A stretch of 61,233 bases of DNA from Nonomuraea corallina. Lineage in GTDB: Bacteria > Actinomycetota > Actinomycetes > Streptosporangiales > Streptosporangiaceae. The translations under genes were made by a program, and so were the position numbers. Each line of letters begins with the position of its first letter. Within the stretch, counting starts at the first letter, position 1. Positions 1-10,765 of this stretch are shown piece by piece. Below the pieces are notes generated by a model that was given only the letters and a program-made list of their open reading frames with translations, had not been told where the DNA came from and made no database searches. The stretch covers positions 1-61,233 of the forward strand of contig NZ_JAPNNL010000022.1 of the NCBI RefSeq assembly GCF_027620315.1, in the 5' to 3' direction.

Positions 1-1227
1 GCCACCGCGCCGCCGCCGGCCCCCGTCTGGCGCTCCGACGGCGCGTACCTGATCACAGGCGGGACGCGCGGGCTCGGCATGGCGCTCGCCCAGCATCTCG
101 TCCGCGCGGGCGTACGGCGGCTCGCCCTGGTCGGCCGCACCCCGCTGGACCGCGAGGCTGGTGGGCTCACGGAAGCGGCCGAGCGCACCCTGCGCGACGT
201 CGCCGAACTCTCGGCGAGCGGCGCGGAGGTGCTGCTGCTCACCGCCGACACCGGGGTGCCCGACCAGCTCAGGGAGGCGTTGCGGCGCGCCCGGGAGCGC
301 TTCGGCTCGCTGACGGGCGTCATCCACGCCGCCGGACTCCCGGCCGCCGGCCTGCTGAGGCGGCGCACCGTCGCCGAGACCGCGCGGGTGCTCGCGCCGA
401 AGGTCGCGGCCATGGGACCGCTGGCCGAGCTGGTCGGGCCCGACACCCCGGCCGCCGAACGGCCGGAACTGCTCGTGCTGTACTCCTCCGCGGTGACCGC
501 GTTCGGCGGCATCGGCGAAGGCGACTACTGCGCCGCCAACACCGTCCTGGACGCGTACGGTGACGCGCTGGCCGCCACCGCCCCTTCGACCAGGGTCGTG
601 TCGGTCGCCTGGGGCCCCTGGCAGCACGACGTGTGGCAGTCGCGGAACCTCAAGTCGGCCGGAGGACTGGCCGACCGGGTGGCCGCCTACCGCGCCCGGT
701 ACGGCTTTGCCGACGACGCGGGCTGTGCCCTGCTGGACCGGATCGTGGCCGGCGGCCACGGCAGCGTGATGGCGGTGCGGCAGCCGCTGCACCAGGTGCT
801 GGACGCCTGGACGAGCATGCTCGACCTGGACGACCTCGTCGGCTCCGCCTCCGCGGTGCCCGTGGGCGAGAGGTTCCCGCGCCCGAGGCTGCGCACCGAC
901 TTCGCCGCGCCGCGCACCGAGGCGGAGTCCGAGATGGCCGAGCTGTGGGGCGCCTACCTCGGCATCGACCAGGTCGGCGTGCACGACCCGTTCTTCGACC
1001 TCGGCGGCAACTCCCTGGTCGGCATGGCCATGATGCTCGCGATCGAGCAGAGGCGGGGCCGCCCGGTCCCGCCCGCGCTGCTGTTCGAGCACCCGACCGT
1101 GGCGGAGTTCGCCGCCGCGCTCGACGACGCGGACGACGCGGACGGCGGGGGAGACCGGGATTCGCTCACCACCAGTTCGGCACGGGGGCAACGGCGGCGC
1201 CGGGCCCGTTCCAGTAACCGGAAATGA
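1..1227 (+). CDS. Type I polyketide synthase, C-terminal KR-ACP part (5' end outside window)
   Basis: The reading frame is open from base 1, so this is only the C-terminal 408 residues of a larger PKS. A ketoreductase begins at once with the NADPH-binding signature LITGGTRGLG (about residues 17-26) and has the catalytic Tyr/Asn in GDYCAAN (about 175-181). An acyl carrier protein follows (about residues 303-375) with the phosphopantetheine serine in DLGGNSLVG. No DH, ER or thioesterase is visible. The tail after the ACP is strongly basic (RGQRRRRARSSNRK) and looks like a docking segment. The stop overlaps the ATG of the next PKS (ATGA), so the two are translationally coupled. The upstream KS and AT of this module must lie left of the window. 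Confidence 0.93.
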   Translation, partial: ATAPPPAPVWRSDGAYLITGGTRGLGMALAQHLVRAGVRRLALVGRTPLDREAGGLTEAAERTLRDVAELSASGAEVLLLTADTGVPDQLREALRRARERFGSLTGVIHAAGLPAAGLLRRRTVAETARVLAPKVAAMGPLAELVGPDTPAAERPELLVLYSSAVTAFGGIGEGDYCAANTVLDAYGDALAATAPSTRVVSVAWGPWQHDVWQSRNLKSAGGLADRVAAYRARYGFADDAGCALLDRIVAGGHGSVMAVRQPLHQVLDAWTSMLDLDDLVGSASAVPVGERFPRPRLRTDFAAPRTEAESEMAELWGAYLGIDQVGVHDPFFDLGGNSLVGMAMMLAIEQRRGRPVPPALLFEHPTVAEFAAALDDADDADGGGDRDSLTTSSARGQRRRRARSSNRK

Positions 1228-4200
1228 GGTCGGAAGACGTGATCGACGACATCGAGACCGAGAACTCCGGCACCGACATCGCCATCGTCGGCATGTCGGG
1301 CCGTTTCCCGGGGGCGTCCGACGTCGCCGAGCTGTGGTCCGCCGTCCGGGCGGGGGCGTCCGGGATCACCCGGTTCTCCGACGACGAGCTGCGCGCCGCC
1401 GGCGTCCCCGAGGACGTGCTGGCCGATCCCGCGTACGTGAAGGCCGCGCCGGTGATCGAGGGCGTCGAGCTGTTCGACGCGGCCTTCTTCGGGTTCAGCC
1501 CGAAGGAGGCGCAGATCCTCGACCCGCAGCATCGGCTGTTCCTGGAGCACAGCCACGCGGCCCTGGAGGACGCGGGCTGCGACCCCCGGCGCTTCGACGG
1601 CTCCATCGGGGTGTTCGGCGGCTGCGCGCACAGCTCGTACATGCAGAACAACCTGCTGCCCAGCGGCATCGGCGCGGTGATGGGCGACCTCGCGCTCGGG
1701 CTGGCCAACGACAAGGACTCGCTGACCACCCGGGTGGCCCACACCCTGGGGCTGACCGGCCCGTCGTACGGCGTGCAGAGCTACTGCTCGACGTCGCTGG
1801 TCGCGGTCTGCGCCGCGGCCACCAGCCTGGCCGGCTTCGAGTGCGATCTGGCCCTGGCCGGCGGCGTCGCGGTCAGCGTCCCGCACCGCGTCGGCTACCT
1901 CTACCAGCAGGGCGGCATCTCCCCGCCGGACGGCGAGTGCCGCGCCTTCGACGCGACCGGCCTCGGCGCCCCGCTCGGCAGCGGCGTCGGCGTGGTCGCG
2001 CTGCGCCGGCTGGAGGACGCGCTCGCCGACGGCGACCAGATCTACGCCGTCCTGCGCGGCTGGGCGGTCAACAACGACGCCGGCCGCAAGGTCGGCTTCA
2101 CCGCGCCGGGCGTGCAGGGCCAGGCGGCGGTGATGGCCGAGGCCCTGGCCAGCGCCGACCTGACGGCCGCCGACATCGACTACGTCGAGGCGCACGGCAC
2201 CGGCACCGCGCTCGGCGACGCCGCCGAACTGGCCGCGCTCCAGCAGGTGTTCCGCGGGCAGTCGCTGCTGATCGGCTCGGTCAAGACCAACCTCGGCCAC
2301 CTCGACCGGGCGGCCGGGGTCACCAACCTGATCAAGGCGGCGCTGGCGCTGCGCGACGACGAGATCCCCCCGACGCTCAACCTCACCGAGCCCAACCCGC
2401 AGCTCGGCGCGGGCGACGCCCGGCTGGAAGTGGTGACCCGGCGGCGCGCCTGGCCCCGCACGACCGGGCACGTCCGCCGGGCGGGAGTGAGCGCGTTCGG
2501 CATCGGCGGCACCAACGCCCACGTCGTGCTGGAGGAGGCGCCGCTGGTCCCCAGGACGGAGGAGGAGCCGCGCCCCGAGCCGCTGGTGTGGTCGGCCCGC
2601 ACGGCCGCCGCCGCCGACGAGATGACCGCGCGTCTGGCCGCCCACCTGGCCGGGCCGGGGAACGGGACGCGCCTCGCCGACGTGGCCCACACCCTGCAGA
2701 ACGGCCGGCAGGTCTTCGGCCACCGCAGGATGCTGGTGGCCGCGTCCACCGCCGAGGCCGCCGCCGCCGTCCACGACGGGGCGGTGCTGGGCCGCGCCGA
2801 GAGCCGCGCCGACCGGCCGGTCGCCTTCCTCATCGCCGGGACCGGCGAGCAGTACCCGGGCATGGCGGCCGAGCTGTACCGCACCGAGCCCGTCTTCCGG
2901 CAGACGCTCGACGAATGCCGCACCGTGCTGCGCGGCCGGATGGGCGGCGCCGACCCGCTCGCCGAGATGCTGGCCCCGCGTGCCGCCGCCGGTGACCTGA
3001 GCGCCCTGCTCGGCCGCGGCCCGGCCGCCGCCGCGACCCCGACCGGCGTGCTCCAGCCCGCCCTGTTCGCCGTCGAGTACGCGCTCGCCACCCTGGTGTG
3101 CTCGTGGGGCGTGCGTCCCGCCGTCCTGGCCGGCTACAGCCTGGGCGAGTACGTCGCCGCCTGCCTGGCCGGAGTCCTGTCACCGGAGTCGGCGCTGGCC
3201 CTGGTGGCGCACCGCGCGCGGCTCATCGACGCGCTGCCCGAGGGCGCGATGAGCGCCGTCCCATTGCCCGCCGCCGAGGCGCGCGAACGCCTGGCACGGG
3301 CCGGGATCACGGGCGTGGACGTCGCCGCCGTCAGCGGCCCCGAGCTGACCGTGCTGGCGGGAGAGCCGCACGCCATGGCGGAGGTGCGCGCCCTGCTGGA
3401 GGCCGACGCGGTGCCGTGCCGCCCGCTGGCCACCACGCACGCCTTCCACTCGGCCATGATGGAGCCGATCCGCGAGGAGCTCACGGCGTGGATCGCGGAG
3501 AACGTGACCCTGAACGCGCCGCGCGTGCCGTACGTGTCCAACGTGACCGGCGCCCTGGCCACCGCAGAACAGGTGACCGACCCCGCCTACTGGGCCGAGC
3601 ACATGTGCGCCCCCGTTCAGTTCGACGCCGTCCTGGCCACGCTGCTGCGGCAGGAGGGCGAGGCGGCGCTGCTGGAGATCGGCCCCGGGCAGTCGCTCGG
3701 CGCGATGGCCCGCGGGCACCGCGACTGCGCCCGCGAGCGCTGGCCGCTGGTCGTGGCCACGCTGCCGGGCGCGCAGGACCCCCGCCCGGCCACCGCCGTG
3801 CTGGCCGAGGCCGCCGGGCGGCTGTGGCTGGCGGGCGTGCCGGTCGACTGGGCCGGCTACCGCCAGGACCGGCCGGTCGCCAAGGTCGGCCTGCCCACCT
3901 ACCCCTTCCAGCGCGAGCGTTACTGGGTGGACCCCCCGAGCACCGTTCCGGCCCCCGTTTCCGGTGCCGTTTCCGGTGCCCTCTCCGAGGGTGTGGCCGG
4001 CGCCGTTCCTGGTGCCGAGGTCGGGTCCGGGGTCGGGCCCGGCGTCGCGGCGGGACAGCCTGAGCCGCACGTACGGCTGATGGACACGCGGTGGACGACA
4101 GCCCCGGCGCCGCCGCAGCCGGCGGCGCCGGTCGCCCGCTGCGTCCTGCTGACGGGCCCCGCCGAGGCGGCCGGAGCCCTGACCCGCACGCTCCGCGCCG

Positions 4201-7200
4201 ACGGGATCGAGGTGGTGACTATCACCTCGTCGGACGCCTTCGCGGAGACCGGGGACGGCTACGCCATCGACCCCGCGTCAGCGGCCTCCCACGCCGAGCT
4301 GGTCGCACGGCTGGCGGAAAGGCCCCTGGAGGGCCGGACGGGCGAGCCGGCGGGCGGCGTCCCCACCGTGCTGGTGGACCTGAGGCTGCTCGGCGAGAGA
4401 GAACCGTCCTCCGACGGCCGCGCCTGGCTGCCGCCCCTGGCACGCCTGTTCGACGCCTGGGGCGAGTCCGGGACCGGGGTGCGCGTCCTCCTGGCCACCT
4501 CGGGCGGGCAAGCGGTGACAGCCGGCGAGGTCCCCCACCCCGGGCAGGCCGCCGCCGCCACCCTGCCGATGGTCGCCAACCAGGAGTACCTGAACCTGGA
4601 CTGCGCCACCGTGGACCTGGACCCCGAGGCGGGTCCCGCGGCGGTCGCCGAGGCGCTCGCCGCCGAGATCCGCCGGCCCTCCGGAGAGGTGTTCACCGCC
4701 TACAGACAGGGCCGCCGCCTGGTCCGCGTGTTCACCCCCCAAGACTCCACCGAACCCCCCGAGGAGACCGGCGGGTGCGCGATCCGGCAGGGCGGCACGT
4801 ACCTGATCACCGGCGGCCTCGGGGACGTCGGACTGCTCGTCGCCGGGCATCTGGCCCGAGGGGGCGCCCGGCGCCTGATCCTCACCAGCCGCCGGGGCGT
4901 GCCCGAGGACGACGGCGACCCCCGCCGCGAGGGCGTGCGCCGGTTGCGCGAGCTCGGCGCCGAGGTGCTCACCCCCCGGGTCGACGTCACCGACGCCGCC
5001 GCCATGCGCGCCGTGCTCGACGACGCGCTTCGCGGCCCGGCCGGCCAGGCCCCCCAGGAGGGGGCGCGGCTGGACGGGGTGGTGCACGCCGCCGCCGACA
5101 CCGGACAGGACACCTTCCACCCGCTGCGCGACCTCGACGACGCCGCCGTGGAGAAGAACTACGCCGCCAAGGTCGGCGGCGCGCTGGTTCTGGAACGGCT
5201 GCTGGACGAGCTGCCCGCCGACCGCGCGCCCGACTTCTGCCTGCTGTTCTCCTCCACCTCCGCCGTGCTGGGCGGCATCGCGTTCGCCGGGTACGCGGCG
5301 GCGAACGCCGCGCTGACCACGATCGGTCAGCGCAACGACGCCCGCCGCGGCACCACCCGGTGGCTGAGCGCCGCCTGGGACACCTGGGCGGTCACGCTCG
5401 GCCGGATCGAGGGCGGGATGGGCGCGGCGATGGCCGCCCACTCCATGAGCTCCGAGCAGGCGCTGGCCGCCTTCGACGACCTGCTGGCCGTCTCCCGGCC
5501 CAGTCTCGTCGTGGCCGCCGGCGGCCTGGACGACCGGCTGCCGCACGCCCTGCCCGCCGCCGGACCGGCCACGGCCGTCGCGGCCGGCGACCGGTTTCCG
5601 CGCCCGGAGCTGCCGCAGCCCTACACGCCGCCGCTGTCGGCGGCGGAACGGGACCTGGCCGATCTCTGGTCGGAGGTGCTGGGCATCGAACCGGTGGGCA
5701 CCCGGGACAACTTCTTCGACCTCGGCGGCAATTCACTGGTCGCGCTGCAGATGCTCGCGCTGGTGAAGCAGCGGTTCGGCGTCGCGGTGCCGACCGTGAC
5801 GCTGTTCGAGGCGCCGACCGTCGCCACCCTGGCGGCCGTCGTCGCCGAGCGCGTCACCCCGCGGGCGCCCGCGCTGCGGGTCACCGAGGCGCCGCGGCGC
5901 GACGTCGGCGAGCCGGTCCGGTCGGATCAGGCCGACCAGGATGACCGGCGGATCGCCGTCGTCGGCATGGCCGGGCGCTTCCCCGGCGCGAGCGACGTCG
6001 GCACGTTCTGGCGCAACCTGCGCGACGGCGTCGAGTCCATCACCTTCTTCTCCGAGGAGGAGCTGCTGGCGGCCGGGGCCGACCCCGGGCAGATCAAGGA
6101 CCCCGCGTACGTGCCCGCCAGGCCGGTGCTGGACGACATCAGCGGCTTCGACGCCGCCTTCTTCGGCATGAGCCCGCGGATGGCCGCGATCAACGATCCG
6201 CAGCAGCGGGCCTTCCTGGAGGTGTGCTGGGAGGCGCTGGAGCAGGCCGGGTACGCGGCGCCCGAGCACCGCGGCCGGGTCGGCGTGTTCGGCGGCGCCA
6301 ACATCAGCACGTACCTGCTGCGGATGACCGACCACCTGCTCGGCGGCGGGCAGCAGGAGTTCAGCGACTTCGAGGTCATCATGGGCAACGACAAGGACGC
6401 CCTGACCACGACCGTCTCGTACCTGCTCGACCTGTACGGGCCGAGCGTGGCCGTGCAGACCTTCTGCTCCACCTCGCTGGTCGCCGCCCACCTGGCGGTG
6501 CGCAGCCTGCGGGCCGGCGAGTGCGAGCTGGCGCTGGCGGGCGGCGTCTCGATCCGGGTGCCCGACCGGGTGGGCCACCTGTTCGGGCCGGGAGGGCAGG
6601 AGTCGCCTGACGGGCACGTGCGCGCCTTCGACGCCGGGGCCAAGGGCAGCATGTTCGGCGACGGCGCGGCCGCGGTGCTGCTCAAGCGGCTGCCCGACGC
6701 CGTGCGCGACGGCGACCACATCTGGGCGGTGATCCGCGGCTCCGCCATGAACAACGACGGCGCGCTCAAGGTCGGCTACACGGCGCCCAGCGTCGTCGGC
6801 CAGGCCAGGGTGATCGCCGACGCGATGGCCGACGCGGGCGTCACCGGCGAGGACATCAGCTACGTCGAGGCGCACGGCACGGCCACCGAGCTGGGCGACC
6901 CGATCGAGGTGGCCGCGCTGACCCGCGCGTTCGGTCCCACCAGGGACAAGGGGTACTGCCCGATCGGGTCGGTGAAGACCAATGTCGGGCACCTGGACCG
7001 GGCCGCCGGCGCGAGCGGCCTGATCAAGACCTCGCTGGCGGCCAGGGAGGGCGTGATCCCGCCCAGCCTGCACTACACCAGCCCCAACCCGGAGATCGAC
7101 TTCGAGGACAGCCCGTTCTACGTCAACGCCGAGCTGTCCCCCTGGCGCACCCGCGACGGCCGCCCGCGCATCGCGGGCCTCAACTCCCTCGGCATGGGAG

Positions 7201-10200
7201 GGACCAACGTGCACATGGTCATCGAGGAACCGCCCCACCGGCCCGATCCCCGGCCGCCGGCCCGCCGCTACCAGGTGCTGCCCGTCTCGGCGCGGAACGC
7301 CCCCGCGGCCGACGCCGCCGTGCGGCGGCTGGGCGAGCACCTGGCCGCCGAGCCCGGCCAGCGGCTCGCCGACGTGGCCTACACGCTGCAGGTCGGCCGC
7401 AAGACGTTCGAGCACCGGCGGGCGCTGGTCGCCGCCGACGGGCAGGCCGCCGCGGCCGCGTTCACCGGCTCGCGCCGGGAAGGGCTGCTGGGCCGGGTGG
7501 ACACCGTACGGGACCGCCGGACGGGCTTCCTGCTGACAGGGGTCGGCGAGCAGTACCCGGGCCTGGCCGGCGACCTCTACCGGCACGAGCCCGCCTTCCG
7601 CGCGGCCCTGGACGAGTGCCTGGAACTGCTGGAGCACCACCTCGGCGACGCCGGGCTCGCCGGCCTGCTGACCGGCGAGCGCGAGTCCGGCGCCGGCCTG
7701 GCCGCCCTGCTGGGCCGTGCGCCCACCGGCGGGGGAGGCTCCGGCGGCGCGCCCGGGGATCCCGCCGCCGGGGAGAGTCGGAACGCGGCGCTGCAGCGCA
7801 CCGACGTGGTCCAGCCCGCGCTGTTCGCCGTCGAGTACGCGCTGGCCCGCACCCTGATGTCCTGGGGCCTGCGACCGGCGGTCATGCTCGGCTACAGCCT
7901 CGGCGAGTACGTCGCCGCCTGCCTGGCCGGAGTCCTGTCGCTGCCCGACGCCATCGCCCTGGTCGCGCACCGGGCCAGACTGATCGCCGCGCTGCCGCCG
8001 GGCGCGATGCTGGCCGTCTCGCTCCCGATGGACGTCCTGCGCCGCCGCTTCACCCTGCAGCAGCGCGGGCTCGACGTCGCCGCCGTCAACGGCCCCGAGA
8101 CCGTCGTGGTCGCCGGGCCGGTGGACGCGGTCGGGGAACTCGCCGCCGACCTGCGCCTGGCCGGGATCGCCTGCCGGCCGCTGGAGACCACGCACGCGTT
8201 CCACTCCCGCATGCTGGAGCCGGTGAGCGACGAGCTCACCCAGTGGATCAAGGCCGAGGTCACGCTCAACCCGCCGGCGCTGCCGTACATCTCGAACGTG
8301 ACCGGTGCGATCGCCGACGCCGAGCTCGTGTGCGACCCCGGCTACTGGGCCAGGCACATGTGCGCGACCGTGCTCTTCCAGGCCGGGGTCGAGACCCTGC
8401 TGGCCGAGCCGGAGCTGGCCCTGGTCGAGATCGGCCCCGGCCAGTCGCTGGGCGCGCTGGTGCGCGGGGCCGGCTGCCCGGCCGAGCGCTGGTCCCTGAT
8501 CACCCACACGCAGCCCGGCGCGAGCGACCTCAGGCCGGGGGACGAGGTGCTGGCGGACTGCCTGGCCCGGCTCTGGCTCTGCGGCGTCACCGTCGACTGG
8601 GACGCCTACCACGGGCGCGCCGAGGGCGCCGACCCCGCGGAGCTGCCCGGCCGGATCCCGCTGCCCACCTATCCGTTCCAGCGGCAGCGCTACTGGATCG
8701 ACCCGCCTGCCAGGACCGAGGTGGGCCGCCAGGCCGCGGCCGAGCCCGAGGACCTGTTCGAGGCCATCACGAGCCTGCCCAAGCTGCCCGAGGACGAGTG
8801 GCTCTACCTGCCGGTGTGGCAGCAGACGGCGCCGACCGGCGCGGCGGGGCGCTCACCCGGCTCGTGGCTGGTCTTCACCCGCGACGGGCTGGCCGACGAG
8901 GTGCTGGCGGCCCTGCGCGGCGTCGCCGCGAGGACCGGCGCCGCCGTCACGGAGGTGCGCCCCGGCGACGCGTACGCGGCCGGCGCCGGCGGCCACACGG
9001 TCAGGCCGGGCGACGTCGCCGACATGCTCGCCGTCCTGCGCGACCTGCGCGCGGCGGGACGGCCGCTGGAGCGGGTGGTGCACCTGTGGAACCTGGACCC
9101 CGACGCGCACGACACCGCCATCGCCCGCGGCCTGCACACCCTCGTCGCGCTGGCCCGCGCCGCCGGCGAGTCCGGCATCGGCGAGTGGTCGCTCGACGCC
9201 GTCGTCTCCGGCACCCAGCAGGTGCTCGGGGAGGAGGTGGCCCACCCGGCCGGGGCCACGCTGCTCGGGCCGTCGCTGGTGATCCCGCTGGAGTACCCGG
9301 GCGTGGACACCCGCCTGATCGACCTGCCCGCGGGCCCGTCCGCGCGCGACCTGCGGAGCCTGGCCGCCGAGCTGGCCGGCGCGCGGGAGGACCGGACGGT
9401 CGCGCTGCGCCACGGCCGCCGCTACGTCCCCGGCTACGCCAGGATGCCCGCCCCGCCGCTGCCCGACGGCCCGGCCGCCGACGCCACCGGGCTGCGCCAG
9501 GAAGGCGTCTACCTGATCACCGGCGGGCTGGGCGGCATCGCGCTCGGCCTGGCCGAGCACCTGGCCCGCGACTACCGGGCCAAGCTGGTCCTGCTGGCCA
9601 GGCGCGGCCTTCCGCCGCGCGCCGACTGGCCCGCCGTCCTGTCCGGCGCGCGCGCCGCCGACGACGTCACGCGGGACAGGGTACGGCGGGTCACCGAGCT
9701 GGTCGCGCTGGGGGCGGAGGTCGAGGTCGTCACCGGCGACGCCGCGAGCGCCGCGGACGTGCGCCGCGCCGTCGAGGCGGCGACCGGGCGCTTCGGCGCG
9801 CTGCACGGCGTGCTGCACGCGGCCGGAGTCCCGGCCATGGGCCTGATGCAGTTCAAACGCCCCGAGGAACTGGACGAGGTGCTCGCCCCCAAGATCGGCG
9901 GAGCGCTGGCGCTGGCCGAGGCGCTGCGCCTCGGCCGGCCGGACGAGGTGGAGCTGGACCTCCTGGTGCTGTTCTCCTCGATCACCTCCGCGACCGGCGG
10001 CGGCCCCGGCCAGGTGGACTACTGCGCCGCCAACGCCTTCCTGGACGGCTACGCCTGCGAGCTGGCCGCGACCGGGCGCCGCGTGGTGTCCGTCGGCTGG
10101 GGCGAGTGGACGTGGAACGCCTGGGAGGCCGGGCTCGACGGGTACGAGGAGGCGCTGCGCGACTTCTTCCGGCAGAACCGGGCCCGCGTCGGGATCGGCT

Positions 10201-10721
10201 TCGCCGACGGCTGGCGCTCGCTGCTGCGGGCGCTGGCCACCGGCGAGCCGCGGGTCGTGGTGTCCACGCAGGACTTCCCCACGCTGGTGAGCGGCAGCTC
10301 CCGCTTCACCCTGGAGGCGGTCACCTCGCCCGCCATGGGCGGCGGGAGCGAACGCCACCCCCGGCCCGAGCTGGTCACCTCCTACCAGGAGCCCGACGGC
10401 GCCACCGAGGAGGCCATCGCCGCGATCTGGGGCGAGTCCCTGCGGCTGGACCAGGTCGGCGTGCTGGACAACTTCTTCGAACTGGGCGGCAACTCCCTGC
10501 TCGGCGTCGCCATCGTGGCCTCGGTCCGGCGCGCGTTCGAGCTGGCGGAACTGCCGCCGCACATCCTCTACGAGGCGCCGACGGTGGCGGCCCTGAGCCG
10601 CACCGTCGACGCCCTCGTCTCGGGCGCGGCCACCGCCGTCGCGGACGGCGGCAGCCAGGTACGGGCCCAGCTGAGGCGTTCGGGCCTGGAGGCCTCGGCC
10701 GCACGCAGACGCGGCAGGTGA
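1224..10721 (+). CDS. Bimodular type I polyketide synthase (KS-AT-KR-ACP-KS-AT-KR-ACP)
   Basis: This 3165-residue protein holds two complete modules. Module A: KS about 18-440 (Cys in SYCSTSL near 187, EAHGTGT, NLGHLDRAAG), AT about 535-850 (GYSLGEY near 636, HAFH), KR about 950-1400 ([14 protein letters not shown]), ACP about 1473-1545 (GGNSL). Module B: KS about 1573-2000 (TFCSTSL), AT about 2100-2420 (GYSLGEY, HAFH), KR about 2510-2960 (TGGLGGIA; DYCAAN), ACP about 3055-3130 (GGNSL). The HAFH signature is typical of malonyl-CoA-specific ATs. Only a KR structural subdomain lies between AT and KR, with no DH motif, so both modules should leave beta-hydroxyls. The KS sequences (NDKD...CSTSL) resemble those of hybrid NRPS/PKS systems. 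The head is short and acidic, the tail basic. Confidence 0.96.
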   Translation: MRSEDVIDDIETENSGTDIAIVGMSGRFPGASDVAELWSAVRAGASGITRFSDDELRAAGVPEDVLADPAYVKAAPVIEGVELFDAAFFGFSPKEAQILDPQHRLFLEHSHAALEDAGCDPRRFDGSIGVFGGCAHSSYMQNNLLPSGIGAVMGDLALGLANDKDSLTTRVAHTLGLTGPSYGVQSYCSTSLVAVCAAATSLAGFECDLALAGGVAVSVPHRVGYLYQQGGISPPDGECRAFDATGLGAPLGSGVGVVALRRLEDALADGDQIYAVLRGWAVNNDAGRKVGFTAPGVQGQAAVMAEALASADLTAADIDYVEAHGTGTALGDAAELAALQQVFRGQSLLIGSVKTNLGHLDRAAGVTNLIKAALALRDDEIPPTLNLTEPNPQLGAGDARLEVVTRRRAWPRTTGHVRRAGVSAFGIGGTNAHVVLEEAPLVPRTEEEPRPEPLVWSARTAAAADEMTARLAAHLAGPGNGTRLADVAHTLQNGRQVFGHRRMLVAASTAEAAAAVHDGAVLGRAESRADRPVAFLIAGTGEQYPGMAAELYRTEPVFRQTLDECRTVLRGRMGGADPLAEMLAPRAAAGDLSALLGRGPAAAATPTGVLQPALFAVEYALATLVCSWGVRPAVLAGYSLGEYVAACLAGVLSPESALALVAHRARLIDALPEGAMSAVPLPAAEARERLARAGITGVDVAAVSGPELTVLAGEPHAMAEVRALLEADAVPCRPLATTHAFHSAMMEPIREELTAWIAENVTLNAPRVPYVSNVTGALATAEQVTDPAYWAEHMCAPVQFDAVLATLLRQEGEAALLEIGPGQSLGAMARGHRDCARERWPLVVATLPGAQDPRPATAVLAEAAGRLWLAGVPVDWAGYRQDRPVAKVGLPTYPFQRERYWVDPPSTVPAPVSGAVSGALSEGVAGAVPGAEVGSGVGPGVAAGQPEPHVRLMDTRWTTAPAPPQPAAPVARCVLLTGPAEAAGALTRTLRADGIEVVTITSSDAFAETGDGYAIDPASAASHAELVARLAERPLEGRTGEPAGGVPTVLVDLRLLGEREPSSDGRAWLPPLARLFDAWGESGTGVRVLLATSGGQAVTAGEVPHPGQAAAATLPMVANQEYLNLDCATVDLDPEAGPAAVAEALAAEIRRPSGEVFTAYRQGRRLVRVFTPQDSTEPPEETGGCAIRQGGTYLITGGLGDVGLLVAGHLARGGARRLILTSRRGVPEDDGDPRREGVRRLRELGAEVLTPRVDVTDAAAMRAVLDDALRGPAGQAPQEGARLDGVVHAAADTGQDTFHPLRDLDDAAVEKNYAAKVGGALVLERLLDELPADRAPDFCLLFSSTSAVLGGIAFAGYAAANAALTTIGQRNDARRGTTRWLSAAWDTWAVTLGRIEGGMGAAMAAHSMSSEQALAAFDDLLAVSRPSLVVAAGGLDDRLPHALPAAGPATAVAAGDRFPRPELPQPYTPPLSAAERDLADLWSEVLGIEPVGTRDNFFDLGGNSLVALQMLALVKQRFGVAVPTVTLFEAPTVATLAAVVAERVTPRAPALRVTEAPRRDVGEPVRSDQADQDDRRIAVVGMAGRFPGASDVGTFWRNLRDGVESITFFSEEELLAAGADPGQIKDPAYVPARPVLDDISGFDAAFFGMSPRMAAINDPQQRAFLEVCWEALEQAGYAAPEHRGRVGVFGGANISTYLLRMTDHLLGGGQQEFSDFEVIMGNDKDALTTTVSYLLDLYGPSVAVQTFCSTSLVAAHLAVRSLRAGECELALAGGVSIRVPDRVGHLFGPGGQESPDGHVRAFDAGAKGSMFGDGAAAVLLKRLPDAVRDGDHIWAVIRGSAMNNDGALKVGYTAPSVVGQARVIADAMADAGVTGEDISYVEAHGTATELGDPIEVAALTRAFGPTRDKGYCPIGSVKTNVGHLDRAAGASGLIKTSLAAREGVIPPSLHYTSPNPEIDFEDSPFYVNAELSPWRTRDGRPRIAGLNSLGMGGTNVHMVIEEPPHRPDPRPPARRYQVLPVSARNAPAADAAVRRLGEHLAAEPGQRLADVAYTLQVGRKTFEHRRALVAADGQAAAAAFTGSRREGLLGRVDTVRDRRTGFLLTGVGEQYPGLAGDLYRHEPAFRAALDECLELLEHHLGDAGLAGLLTGERESGAGLAALLGRAPTGGGGSGGAPGDPAAGESRNAALQRTDVVQPALFAVEYALARTLMSWGLRPAVMLGYSLGEYVAACLAGVLSLPDAIALVAHRARLIAALPPGAMLAVSLPMDVLRRRFTLQQRGLDVAAVNGPETVVVAGPVDAVGELAADLRLAGIACRPLETTHAFHSRMLEPVSDELTQWIKAEVTLNPPALPYISNVTGAIADAELVCDPGYWARHMCATVLFQAGVETLLAEPELALVEIGPGQSLGALVRGAGCPAERWSLITHTQPGASDLRPGDEVLADCLARLWLCGVTVDWDAYHGRAEGADPAELPGRIPLPTYPFQRQRYWIDPPARTEVGRQAAAEPEDLFEAITSLPKLPEDEWLYLPVWQQTAPTGAAGRSPGSWLVFTRDGLADEVLAALRGVAARTGAAVTEVRPGDAYAAGAGGHTVRPGDVADMLAVLRDLRAAGRPLERVVHLWNLDPDAHDTAIARGLHTLVALARAAGESGIGEWSLDAVVSGTQQVLGEEVAHPAGATLLGPSLVIPLEYPGVDTRLIDLPAGPSARDLRSLAAELAGAREDRTVALRHGRRYVPGYARMPAPPLPDGPAADATGLRQEGVYLITGGLGGIALGLAEHLARDYRAKLVLLARRGLPPRADWPAVLSGARAADDVTRDRVRRVTELVALGAEVEVVTGDAASAADVRRAVEAATGRFGALHGVLHAAGVPAMGLMQFKRPEELDEVLAPKIGGALALAEALRLGRPDEVELDLLVLFSSITSATGGGPGQVDYCAANAFLDGYACELAATGRRVVSVGWGEWTWNAWEAGLDGYEEALRDFFRQNRARVGIGFADGWRSLLRALATGEPRVVVSTQDFPTLVSGSSRFTLEAVTSPAMGGGSERHPRPELVTSYQEPDGATEEAIAAIWGESLRLDQVGVLDNFFELGGNSLLGVAIVASVRRAFELAELPPHILYEAPTVAALSRTVDALVSGAATAVADGGSQVRAQLRRSGLEASAARRRGR

Positions 10722-10765
10722 GGACGCCGCGGGACCACCGAACCAGCGATCTAGGAGCGCAAACG

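Noticed and set aside
4000..4790. Possible dehydratase between AT and KR of the first module of the bimodular PKS
   Set aside because: The segment lacks a DH HxxxGxxxxP motif and fits a KR structural subdomain plus Gly/Val/Ser-rich linker.
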